Below are positions 8,060 to 16,069 of a stretch of DNA of 59,969 nucleotides, one piece after another; within the stretch, counting starts at the first letter, position 1, and the number at the start of each line of letters is the position of its first letter. Below the pieces are notes generated by a model. It saw nothing but the letters and a program-made list of their open reading frames with translations, was not told the origin of the DNA and did not search any database. Source of the stretch: Elusimicrobia bacterium GWA2_69_24 (GTDB taxonomy: Bacteria > Elusimicrobiota > Elusimicrobia > UBA1565). Both the position numbers and the translations under genes were made by a program. The DNA is taken from NCBI GenBank assembly GCA_001799695.1, contig MGTY01000100.1, positions 1-59,969 on the forward strand, in the 5' to 3' direction.

Positions 8060-8077
8060 CCCGTCACTCCCCGGCCG

Positions 8078-9862
8078 TCATGTGAGGGGCTTCTCGATCA
8101 GGACGTCGCCGAGCACGAGCGCGTCCATCCCGCTTTGGCAAAAGGTCCGGAAGGCCTCGCCCGGGGTGTTCACGATCGGCTCGCCCTTCAGATTGAAGGA
8201 GGTGTTGAGCACCACGGGCACCCCGGTCGCCTGCCCGAACGCCTCGATCAACCGATAGTACCGCGGGTTGACGTCGCGGCGGACGGTCTGTGGCCGCGCC
8301 GTCCCGTCCACATGGGTGACGGCGGGGACCGCCTCCCGCCGCTCCGGCCTCACCGGCACGACGTAGAGCATGAAGCGCGCCGGGTAGTGGCGCGCCGCTT
8401 CGGGAAGCGCGAAGTACTCTTCCGCGCGCTCGACCAGGACCGACGGGGCGAACGGCCGGAAGGGCTCCCGGAACTTGATCTTGACGTTCACCGTGTCCTT
8501 CATGTCCGGCCGCCGGGGATCCGCCAGGATGCTCCGGTGCCCGAGCGCCCGCGGCCCCCACTCGAAACGGTCCTGGCACCAGCCGACCACCTTCCCCTCG
8601 GCGAGCCGCTCCACGACCCGCTCGATCAGGCGCGCCTCGTCGTCGCACCGGAGACCGCGGATCCCCTCCCGCCGGAGGAACGTCTCGATCGCGCCGGCAT
8701 CGTGCGCCTCCCCCCAGGCGGCGTGCTCCATGACGAACGCGCGCGGCTTGCCGAGGGCCATGTGGTAGGCGTAGAGGGCCGCGCCCACCGCGCCCCCGCC
8801 GTCGCCGGCCGCCGGCTGGATGTAGATCTCCTCCACCGGCGTCTCGCGGAGGATCCTCCCGTTCGCCACGCTGTTCAGCGCGACACCGCCCGCCAGGCAG
8901 AGCCTCCGCAAACCCGTCCCGGCGAGCACACTCCGCACCATTCGGAGCAGAACCTCCTCGGTCACGGTCTGGATGCTCGCCGCGATGTCGGCGTAGTGCT
9001 GGTTCTGGCGGGCCAGCTCCGCGTAGTTCCCCGGCTTCTCGCCGAAGTACGTCGGATAGCCGCTCGCCTCGGTGAAGAAGTAGACACCCGGCTCGCGCGG
9101 GGTCCCGAACAGATCGACGAACTTCTGGCTGAACATCCGGTCCGTGGAGCAGTGGAACGCGAAGTAGTCCATGTCCAGCTCGAAGCCGCCGTCCGGCCCG
9201 ACGCGGATGAGCTTCGAGACCTCGTCCTGGTAGCGGGGCGTGCCGAAGGGGGCCATGCCCATGACCTTGTACTCGCCCTCGTTCACCTCGAAGCCCAGGA
9301 ATGCCGTGAACGCGCCGTAGAGGAGGCCGAGCGAGTGGGGGAAGCGGATCTCCTTCAGCAGCTTGATCTCGCCGCCCCGGCCGACGCCCAGGCTGGCCGT
9401 CGTCCACTCGCCGACGCCGTCGACGGTGAGGATCGCGGCCTCGTCGAACGGCGAGCAGAAGAAGGCGCTGGCGGCGTGCGAGAGATGGTGCTCGCTGAAG
9501 AGGATCCGCGCCGGCGGCACCCCCAGCCGCTTCTGGATGAGATGCTTGATCCAGAGCTTGTCGCCCAGCCACGTGATCATCGACTCGCGAAACACCTTGT
9601 GCGACCGCGGGAACGTCTGCATGCTCGACAGGATCAGCCGCTCGAACTTGACGAAGGGCTTCTCGAAGAACACGACATAGTCCAGGTCCCCGGCCTCGAC
9701 GGCGCCCGCCCGCAGGCAGAACTCGATGGCGTGACGCGGGAACTCGTAGTCGTGCTTCTTGCGGCTGAACCGCTCCTCCTCGGCCGCCGCGACCAGCACC
9801 CCGTCCCGGAGGAGCGCCGCCGCCGCGTCGTGGAAGTAGCACGAGATGCCGAGGATGTTCAT
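8078..9862 (-). CDS. Carbamoyltransferase, NodU/CmcH type
   Basis: A 594-residue O-carbamoyltransferase, full length for the family. The N-terminal Kae1/YrdC-like half begins GISCYFHDAAAALL and includes SRKKHDYEFP and HHLSHAASAFF, whose histidines bind metal, then the acidic LTVDGVGEW. The C-terminal half carries RPFAPSVL and VVLNTSFNLKGEPIVNTP, typical of NodU/TobZ/CmcH. The family makes carbamoyl-adenylate from carbamoyl phosphate and ATP and moves the carbamoyl group to a sugar or antibiotic hydroxyl. In this locus the acceptor is probably a sugar of the surface polysaccharide or its lipid-linked unit. Its ATG overlaps the upstream stop by one base (TGATG). Confidence 0.93.
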   Translation of the reverse strand: MNILGISCYFHDAAAALLRDGVLVAAAEEERFSRKKHDYEFPRHAIEFCLRAGAVEAGDLDYVVFFEKPFVKFERLILSSMQTFPRSHKVFRESMITWLGDKLWIKHLIQKRLGVPPARILFSEHHLSHAASAFFCSPFDEAAILTVDGVGEWTTASLGVGRGGEIKLLKEIRFPHSLGLLYGAFTAFLGFEVNEGEYKVMGMAPFGTPRYQDEVSKLIRVGPDGGFELDMDYFAFHCSTDRMFSQKFVDLFGTPREPGVYFFTEASGYPTYFGEKPGNYAELARQNQHYADIAASIQTVTEEVLLRMVRSVLAGTGLRRLCLAGGVALNSVANGRILRETPVEEIYIQPAAGDGGGAVGAALYAYHMALGKPRAFVMEHAAWGEAHDAGAIETFLRREGIRGLRCDDEARLIERVVERLAEGKVVGWCQDRFEWGPRALGHRSILADPRRPDMKDTVNVKIKFREPFRPFAPSVLVERAEEYFALPEAARHYPARFMLYVVPVRPERREAVPAVTHVDGTARPQTVRRDVNPRYYRLIEAFGQATGVPVVLNTSFNLKGEPIVNTPGEAFRTFCQSGMDALVLGDVLIEKPLT

Positions 9863-10095
9863 CAGGACTGCCGCGTGGCGCGCTCGAGGGCGGAGCCCGC
9901 CTCGTCCCGCCGCGGGAGCCAGCCCCTGGCGCTGGCCGCCTTGATGGCCAGCGGGTCGCCCGTCAGGCGGACCGCGAGGGCGAACGGGCCGAAGACGACG
10001 AAGTAGAAGACCACCAGCACGAGCCTGGCCTGGAAGTCACCGATGACCCGGGCGACCCGCTTCCACCCCTCCCACGCGCGGCGGAGGACGGTCAC
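9862..10095 (-). CDS. Small membrane protein of the carbamoyltransferase cassette
   Basis: A 77-residue protein starting with GTG. A basic N-terminus with Trp (RRAWEGWKRVARVIGDFQAR) leads into one hydrophobic helix at about residues 24-44. The tail is soluble and charged. It fits the small, nameless membrane proteins often found with DUF5989 and a carbamoyltransferase in polysaccharide loci; it is shorter than SxtJ proteins and I would not call it that. It is first in the unit, directly downstream of a good promoter, and overlaps the carbamoyltransferase start by one base. Its function is unknown; a partner or membrane tether is likely. Confidence 0.7.
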   Translation of the reverse strand: MTVLRRAWEGWKRVARVIGDFQARLVLVVFYFVVFGPFALAVRLTGDPLAIKAASARGWLPRRDEAGSALERATRQS

Positions 10096-10139
10096 CGGAG
10101 CCCCTGCGGCGAGAGGGACGAGACAGCCACGGTGGGATC

Positions 10140-10168
10140 ACTCTAGGCGGCGGGCGCGGGCGCGTCAA
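10140..10168 (-). promoter_or_regulatory. Sigma70-like promoter of the carbamoylation unit
   Basis: TTGACG (10168-10163), a 17-base spacer and TAGAGT (10145-10140) on the minus strand. The transcript would start near 10133, about 38 bases before the GTG at 10095. This is one of the best promoter matches in the window and sits in the only divergent gap (10096-10217) of this part of the locus. Confidence 0.55.
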
Positions 10169-10217
10169 GGCGGCGGGCGGGCGGCGAGCATCGTCTCCGC
10201 GTGTCAGCCCTGCTACC

Positions 10218-11255
10218 ATGCTGAGCACCGTGGCCCCGCCGGCAGGGACAAGGCGACGTCTGGCTGGCCAGGTGGCTGTCGCCGCCGCCTCCCTGGTCGT
10301 CTCCCTCCTGGCGCTCGAGGCGGGCCTGCGCCTCCTCGACCGCTACGTCATGATCTACGACATCGAGATGTGGAAGTACGCGAAGTACCTCAAGCGGCAG
10401 GCCGCCGACCCGGCAATCGGCCACGAGCACGTCCCGAACGCCCGGGCGCGCCTCGACGGCGTGGAGGTCGCCATCAACTCGCACGGCCTGCGGGACCGGG
10501 AGTACGGTCACGCGAAGCCGCCGGGCACCGTCAGGATCCTCGTCCTGGGCGACTCCAACACGTTCGGCTGGGGCGTGCCGGTGGAGGCCACGTACCCGAA
10601 GCAGCTCGAGCGGCTCCTGAACGAGGGCGAGGCGGGTGCCCGACGGTACGAGGTGATCAACGCCGGGGTCGGGAACTACAACACCACGATGGAGATCGCC
10701 TATCTCGAGCGGCACGGGCTCCGCTACTCCCCGGACGTCGTGATCGTCGGCTGGTTCATCAACGACGCCGAGCCGACGCCGCGGCGCGTGATCAGCCCGG
10801 TCCTGGAACGCTCGCATCTCGCCGCGCTGGGGCTGATGAGCACGCGGTACTTCCTGACGTATCTGGGCCTGGAACCCGACTATCGGCGCTACTACTCGGA
10901 GCTGTACGAGGACGGCGCGCCGGGCTGGGCGGCGGCGCGGAGCGCCCTGATCCGTCTGGGACACCTGGCCCGGGAGCGCACCTTCACGCCGATCATCCTG
11001 CTGCTGCCCGACCTTCACCTCCTCCAGGCTCAGTACCCGTTCGACGCCGCCCATCGGAAGGTGTCGACGCTCGCTCGCTCGAAAGACATCGCCCTCCTGG
11101 ACGGCCTCGAGGTCTTCCGCGGGATGGACGGGCGCACCCTCTGGGTGAGCCGCACCGACGCGCACATGAACGCCCGCGCTCACGCCCTCACCGCGCGCGC
11201 GCTCTTCGACTTCCTGCGCGCGCAGTCGCTCCTTCCCGACCGGCGCGCGCGCTGA
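10218..11255 (+). CDS. SGNH/GDSL-family membrane-anchored hydrolase or acyltransferase
   Basis: A 345-residue protein with an N-terminal signal anchor (about residues 18-40) and a periplasmic SGNH domain. The nucleophile motif is VLGDSNTFGWG (Ser113), the Asn block VINAGVGNYNT follows, and RTDAHMNARAH near residue 313 supplies the Asp/His pair. SGNH proteins of polysaccharide loci usually add or remove O-acyl groups. It is the only plus-strand gene of the locus, divergent from the carbamoyltransferase unit and ending eight bases from the convergent Wzy-like gene. It resembles the three other SGNH proteins here but has a canonical GDS motif. Confidence 0.82.
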   Translation: MLSTVAPPAGTRRRLAGQVAVAAASLVVSLLALEAGLRLLDRYVMIYDIEMWKYAKYLKRQAADPAIGHEHVPNARARLDGVEVAINSHGLRDREYGHAKPPGTVRILVLGDSNTFGWGVPVEATYPKQLERLLNEGEAGARRYEVINAGVGNYNTTMEIAYLERHGLRYSPDVVIVGWFINDAEPTPRRVISPVLERSHLAALGLMSTRYFLTYLGLEPDYRRYYSELYEDGAPGWAAARSALIRLGHLARERTFTPIILLLPDLHLLQAQYPFDAAHRKVSTLARSKDIALLDGLEVFRGMDGRTLWVSRTDAHMNARAHALTARALFDFLRAQSLLPDRRAR

Positions 11256-11263
11256 GGACGCGC

Positions 11264-12742
11264 CTAAGGGTCCCGAGCCTCCGCGGCGTGCCGCGACGGA
11301 CGCGGGGCCGCCGTCGCCTGGACGTCGGCGCCTTCGTCGGGGCTGTCGTCCAGCTCCGGCAGGCGCTGGAGCACGCCCGCGAAGAACCAGAAGTAGACGT
11401 TCATCGGCGTGAAGTCCGGCCCCGCCACGAAGACGTTCAGCACGCCCCCGGCGACGGCCGCCAGGAGGCCGACCCCCACCCAGCGCAGGCGGACATCACG
11501 GATCGAGCGCTGGGCCTTGATGCTGGCCCAGAACATCATTGAGACCAGCACCAGGAAGACCACAGTTCCCAGCAGACCGTACTCCCACAGGAGCTTGAGC
11601 CAGTAGCTCTCCGGGAATATGACCTCGTTCGAGAAGCGCCGCGCCGCCGCCGTCGCGGTGCCAGCGCCATGGCCGACGAGGCTGGAAGAGAGAGCGATCG
11701 CCGGCCCCGTCTGCAACATGTAGTTGAGCCGCAGGGAAATATTCCCGGGGATGGTTGCCACGCGGTCGACGAACATGTCCCAGGTGAACGGATAGACGCC
11801 GGCCAGGAGCAGCACGCCGCCCAGGACGAAGCCGGCCCGCTGGCGCCCCCCACGCAGCATGACGAGCATCACCAGCAGCTCGAGCCCGGCGAGCACGTAG
11901 AAGGACCGGGCGCCGTTCACCATCATGCCGACCAACGCCAGCCCGCCCGCCGCGAAGACGACGACCCGCTTCGCCGCGCTCAGGCCAGCTCCCAGCAAGC
12001 CGAAGAAGATCGGCAGGACGCTCAGCAGGTAGAGGCCGAACCCCATCGTGAACGTGAACGTGGCGGGCGGCCGGAAGTACCGGGTCCCCGACTCGCCGCC
12101 GATCCACCAGAAGGCGAAGTCGTTCAGGACCTCGGCGTCCAGCTCGGTGAACGCCTCGGGCCCGAGGATGTACTGTCGGATGCCGGTCACGGTCACGGGA
12201 AACGACGCGACCGCGAGGATCAGCAGCAGCCGGATCACCGCCTCCTTCGACTCGACCAGGTAGTACCCGACGAGGTACATCGGGACGAAGCCCCAGAAGA
12301 GGCCGAACCCGATGACGGCGACGATCGGCGACGGTATCCACGGATTCACCGTCTGCACGAGCGTGATGCCGAACATCACCGCAGCCGGGACCAGGAACGG
12401 AAGACTCCTGAAGGGCGCGATGCCGCGCCGGGCCAGCTCGATGAAGAATCCCGCGTAGAGGCCGGCGGCGACCACGGCCTTGGCGAACAGCACCGTCGTC
12501 GCGAGCGTCCAGTACGTGCGCAACAGCGTGCCCTCGAAGCAGATCGCGATGAGCAGGAACACGGTCATGACGCGCCACTGGAGGGCGGCGATCACGCCGG
12601 CAAGCACGATGCCCGCGTAGAGGACGAACCGCTGATCGCCTTCGACGATGACGTTCAGCGCGACGTACACGGTCAGACCGATTCCCGCGAGCGCGATGAG
12701 TGGAGCCACGAGGCTCCCGGAACCGGTCAGGGCCCCTCTCAC
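11264..12742 (-). CDS. O-antigen ligase/polymerase-like membrane protein
   Basis: A 492-residue polytopic inner-membrane protein with roughly ten to twelve hydrophobic helices and a short charged C-terminal tail. It has the overall shape of the Wzy/WaaL O-antigen ligase family, with a large periplasmic loop around the middle (QTVNPW, TGIRQYILGPEAF, GTRYFRPPATFTF). It would polymerise repeat units on undecaprenyl diphosphate or ligate the finished chain. The GTG start overlaps the stop of the upstream GT4 gene (GTGA). GC content is lower than in its neighbours, which is common for Wzy genes and consistent with horizontal exchange. A second family member with a TPR tail lies at 31456-34353. Confidence 0.75.
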   Translation of the reverse strand: MRGALTGSGSLVAPLIALAGIGLTVYVALNVIVEGDQRFVLYAGIVLAGVIAALQWRVMTVFLLIAICFEGTLLRTYWTLATTVLFAKAVVAAGLYAGFFIELARRGIAPFRSLPFLVPAAVMFGITLVQTVNPWIPSPIVAVIGFGLFWGFVPMYLVGYYLVESKEAVIRLLLILAVASFPVTVTGIRQYILGPEAFTELDAEVLNDFAFWWIGGESGTRYFRPPATFTFTMGFGLYLLSVLPIFFGLLGAGLSAAKRVVVFAAGGLALVGMMVNGARSFYVLAGLELLVMLVMLRGGRQRAGFVLGGVLLLAGVYPFTWDMFVDRVATIPGNISLRLNYMLQTGPAIALSSSLVGHGAGTATAAARRFSNEVIFPESYWLKLLWEYGLLGTVVFLVLVSMMFWASIKAQRSIRDVRLRWVGVGLLAAVAGGVLNVFVAGPDFTPMNVYFWFFAGVLQRLPELDDSPDEGADVQATAAPRPSRHAAEARDP

Positions 12743-13860
12743 CCGAGCACCTCCCGATAGACCTCGACCATGAGGTTGGCCACGCGTTCCCAGGAGAAGT
12801 ATGTTCGGGCCCGCTCGAGACCCCGCCGGCGGAGCTCCTGGCGAAGCTCGGGCTCCGTCAGGAGCCGCTCGAGGCACTTGGTCAGGGCGGCCGAATCCCG
12901 CTCCGGGAAGACGAGTCCGGCGTCCCCGATGACGAACGGAATGGCTCCGGACGCCGACCCGACGACGGGGACGCCGCAGGCCATCGCCTCGACGAGGACG
13001 CGACCGAACTGCTCGGCCCATTCGGGGGTCGTGTACGACGGCAGGACCAGCGCGTCCATGCACGCGAGGTACGCGGGCACTTCCTCGTGGGATGGATCCA
13101 TGAAGACCAGCTTCGACGCCACCCCGAGGCGGTCTGCGACCTGCTCCAGCTCCCGCCGGTCGGGACCCCGGCCGTCGATCAGGAGCGAGAAATCCCCCGG
13201 CAGCCGCGCGGCCGCCTCGAGGAGGGTCCGGAGCCCCTTCGCGGGGATCAGCCGCCCGAGGTATCCAATCACGAACGCGCGTAGCCCGAGCCGCGCCCTG
13301 AGCGCCGGGTCCGCGCGCGGCTGGAATCGCTCCGGGTCGTATCCCAGTGGAATGACCCGGACATCGGACCGCCCGGCGCGCCGCTGCCACAGGCGCTGGA
13401 TCTCGGGGGTACCCGCCACGAGCCCGCTCACGGAGCCGAGCACGGAGCGCTCGATCAGCCGGAAGGGCAGCGGGTATCGCTTGTCCAGGTTCTGATACGT
13501 CGAGAGCACGATCTTCATGCCCCGTGCGCGCGCGGCCTTCGCGATCTGCCACGCCACGATGCTGTAGGGCTCCTGCTCGACGTGAACGACGTCGGGACGG
13601 TACGCGTCCAGGACGCGCGCCACCGCCCGCCACCGGTACGCGAAGAGCGCCGGATGCCAGGTCAGGAGCGCGTCGCGCACGAACACCGCGAAGTCCGCGA
13701 CGTGCGGCGGCTCGAAGTCGTAGCGATGCGCCGTGTCCCGGTCGTGCCAGCGTGACGGCACGAGCAGACCCACCTCGATCCCGCGATTTCGCGCGAGGAC
13801 ATGGAGTCGTTCCTGGTTGATGCGGAGGACACACGAGTGATTGGCATACAGGACCCGCAT
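12739..13860 (-). CDS. GT4-family glycosyltransferase
   Basis: A 373-residue GT-B enzyme. The N-terminal acceptor domain begins MRVLYANHSCVLRINQE. The C-terminal donor domain shows GYLGRLIPAKGLRTLLEA and the EX7E-type motif EQFGRVLVEAMACGVPVVGS. It retains a nucleotide-activated sugar donor mechanism and probably adds one sugar to the lipid-linked unit on the cytoplasmic face of the membrane. The ATG is at 13860, eight bases after the upstream gene ends, and the stop overlaps the start of the Wzy-like gene. Donor and acceptor are not predictable. Confidence 0.88.
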   Translation of the reverse strand: MRVLYANHSCVLRINQERLHVLARNRGIEVGLLVPSRWHDRDTAHRYDFEPPHVADFAVFVRDALLTWHPALFAYRWRAVARVLDAYRPDVVHVEQEPYSIVAWQIAKAARARGMKIVLSTYQNLDKRYPLPFRLIERSVLGSVSGLVAGTPEIQRLWQRRAGRSDVRVIPLGYDPERFQPRADPALRARLGLRAFVIGYLGRLIPAKGLRTLLEAAARLPGDFSLLIDGRGPDRRELEQVADRLGVASKLVFMDPSHEEVPAYLACMDALVLPSYTTPEWAEQFGRVLVEAMACGVPVVGSASGAIPFVIGDAGLVFPERDSAALTKCLERLLTEPELRQELRRRGLERARTYFSWERVANLMVEVYREVLG

Positions 13861-13868
13861 CGCCACGG

Positions 13869-15347
13869 CTAGATCCGCCCGAGCACCAGGGCCCGCAGCA
13901 ACAGGACGCGCTCGTGGATGAACGACCGCGCCCGTGCCCGGCGCGCGGGGCGCAGGAGGAAGATCCAGGCCCAGGCGACGACGGTGGTGACGGCGTCGAG
14001 GACCGCGACGGCGCGGACGAGCGGCAGCGTGCGCGGTCCGCGGTGTTTCTCGAAGAACCTGAGTTTCCCCCGGAAGGGCTTGTCGAAAATCACCCCGATG
14101 TTCTTCGCGATGCTCTGGCCCCCGACGTGCACGGCCGCGGCGCGGACTACGATGCCCGTCTTCCATCCGGCCAGGCGCGCGCGATAGCACCAGTCCACGT
14201 CCTCCCCGGTGTAGAAGAAGCCCTCGTCCAGGCGCCCCACTCCTTGCACGGCGATCCCGCGGATCATCGAGCAGCCCAGGCCCACCCAGTCCACCTCGCG
14301 GTCCTCCGTGTACCGCCAGCCGTGCAGCGTGAACGCCCGTACCAGGCGCTCGGGCGCGAGCTTGTGGAGGAAGAGCGCGGTGAAGAGCTCCGAGCCGAGC
14401 GACGGGAAGACCGAATGGGTCGGATGGTGGCGGCCGTCGGCGAACCTCAGCTTGCACGACACGGCGGCGTAGTCGCGGTGCGCCGCCAGGAACTCGCGCA
14501 GCGTCCGCAGCGCCGAGGCCTCGATGAAGGTGTCGCTGTCGAGCAACGCGACGTACGCTCCCCGGGCCAGGCGGATGCCCACGTTGCGTCCGGCGGCGGA
14601 GCCGAGATTGCGGTCCGTCCGGTGGTAGCGGACGGCGGGGAACTGCTCGCGCACCATCGCCTCGGTCCCGTCCTCGGAATGGTTGTCGACGACGATCACC
14701 TCGACCGGCTCGCCGAGCGCATCCAGGTCGCGGTGCACCGTCTCGAGCGCCCGCCTGAGCAGGCTCAAGGTGTTGAAGGTCAGGAACACGATGGACACGT
14801 CGGGACCCGGGGCGACCGCGAGGAGCTTGCGGAACACGTGGAAGCTCTGGCCGTGAAGCTCCTCGAGGCGGTCGCCGTGGAACCGGACGGTCCGGTTCAG
14901 GCGCGCCGCGTACGCCTGGAGGTCGTCGCCCTGGAGCTTCTCGAACCCCAGGTGCCGGTAGACCGCGACCGCCGGGCTGCCCGCCGCGCTCGCGGCCACG
15001 GTCAGCTCCGTCCGCTCGCCCGACAGCCAGGCCAGTCGCTCCAGGCCTGCGATCAGCGATCGCCCGGCCCCCCGCCCCTGGCAGCGCGGCTCGACCGCGA
15101 GGCGGTGGATGTGGACCGCGCCCGCGCGGGGCGCCGACGCGACGCAGAAGCCGGCCAGCGCGCGGGCGCCGTCGACGGCCGCCAGACTCAGCGCCCACTT
15201 CCCGTCGAGGTCCCGCCGGAATTGCTCGGCCGTCCAGCCCGCCTCCGCGTACGCGGCCCCCATCGTCTGGAAGAGGCGCCCGTCGAGCCGCACGAGATCG
15301 TCGAGCCAGCGGGACATCCCCGCCCGGTCGAGCGGGACCAGCCGCAT
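13869..15347 (-). CDS. GNAT acetyltransferase fused to GT2 glycosyltransferase
   Basis: A 492-residue two-domain protein. Residues 1 to about 150 form a GNAT N-acyltransferase, with the acetyl-CoA motif PRCQGRGAGRSL at about 87-98 and a YRHLGFEK segment at 130-137. Residues from about 183 form a GT2 glycosyltransferase: VSIVFLTFNTLSLLRRA, VIVVDNHSEDGTEAMV, NLGSAAGRNVGIRLARGAY and the metal-binding DSD in ALLDSDTF. A C-terminal hydrophobic stretch near 455-475 may tether it to the membrane. The frame is continuous, so this is a true fusion. GTG at 15359 is an alternative start that would overlap the PIG-L stop. It may acylate an amino sugar and transfer a sugar in one step. Confidence 0.85.
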   Translation of the reverse strand: MRLVPLDRAGMSRWLDDLVRLDGRLFQTMGAAYAEAGWTAEQFRRDLDGKWALSLAAVDGARALAGFCVASAPRAGAVHIHRLAVEPRCQGRGAGRSLIAGLERLAWLSGERTELTVAASAAGSPAVAVYRHLGFEKLQGDDLQAYAARLNRTVRFHGDRLEELHGQSFHVFRKLLAVAPGPDVSIVFLTFNTLSLLRRALETVHRDLDALGEPVEVIVVDNHSEDGTEAMVREQFPAVRYHRTDRNLGSAAGRNVGIRLARGAYVALLDSDTFIEASALRTLREFLAAHRDYAAVSCKLRFADGRHHPTHSVFPSLGSELFTALFLHKLAPERLVRAFTLHGWRYTEDREVDWVGLGCSMIRGIAVQGVGRLDEGFFYTGEDVDWCYRARLAGWKTGIVVRAAAVHVGGQSIAKNIGVIFDKPFRGKLRFFEKHRGPRTLPLVRAVAVLDAVTTVVAWAWIFLLRPARRARARSFIHERVLLLRALVLGRI

Positions 15348-15355
15348 CGCCGCGG

Positions 15356-16060
15356 TCACAGCACCATGCGGTAGCAGACGAAGGCCTCGGCGGCCTCGAC
15401 CGCGATCTCCCGGCCCTTGACCCGCGCGATGTCGACCATGCTCTCGAGGCTGCCGAAGTGACGCGACGACTTGATCTGCGAGCGGTGCCGGCGAAAGGCC
15501 TCGACCTTCGTGTCCAGGTACGCGGAGATGTCGACGTAGAGCGTCGGGTGGAAGTGCTGGTGGTACCACGAGAGCGTCGGATTGTCGTAGGTCACGACCA
15601 TCGTGGGCGCGTGCTTGTACTCCGGCAGGTGCGGCCGACAGGCGGTGAACCCCGCCTCGAACACGGCGACGTGGTCCTGGTTGTAGGACGGCGCGGGGAG
15701 GGCGACGATGGTCGGCTTGAGCGTGTTGATGGCCAGGCGGCACCCCCGCTCGAACCGCTCGACCAGATCGCGGCGCGGCAGGGCGTCCAGCCGCAGCAGG
15801 CGCTCGGGGTCGGTGAAGAGCACCTCGTAGTCGTCCACCTTCAGGAAGCGCATGACGTCGTCCAGCTCCTGCGCGCGCGTCGTCGCGGTGACCGGCTCCA
15901 TCCCGCCGGCGACGTAATGCGGCAGGTCGGCCAGGGCTACGACGATCACGTAGACCTCTCCGCCGTGGTCCTTGATCTTGGCGATCGTCCCGGCGCATCC
16001 GTAGGTCTCGTCGTCGGGATGGGGCGAGATCACCAGCAACCGCTGTTCGCTCAGCTCCAT
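15356..16060 (-). CDS. PIG-L family N-acetylglucosamine deacetylase-like protein
   Basis: 234 residues of the LmbE/PIG-L zinc-deacetylase fold. The metal-binding motif ISPHPDDETYGCAG lies at residues 11-24, with a second histidine in SYNQDHVAVFEA near residue 127. Family members remove the N-acetyl group from GlcNAc-type sugars (GlcNAc-PI, mycothiol and bacillithiol precursors, lincosamide precursors). Here the substrate is likely an N-acetylated sugar nucleotide or lipid-linked sugar. It lies directly upstream of the GNAT-GT2 fusion, which could re-acylate the amine it produces. ATG at 16060, nine bases after the upstream SGNH gene. Confidence 0.85.
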   Translation of the reverse strand: MELSEQRLLVISPHPDDETYGCAGTIAKIKDHGGEVYVIVVALADLPHYVAGGMEPVTATTRAQELDDVMRFLKVDDYEVLFTDPERLLRLDALPRRDLVERFERGCRLAINTLKPTIVALPAPSYNQDHVAVFEAGFTACRPHLPEYKHAPTMVVTYDNPTLSWYHQHFHPTLYVDISAYLDTKVEAFRRHRSQIKSSRHFGSLESMVDIARVKGREIAVEAAEAFVCYRMVL

Positions 16061-16069
16061 GGGCCCCTC

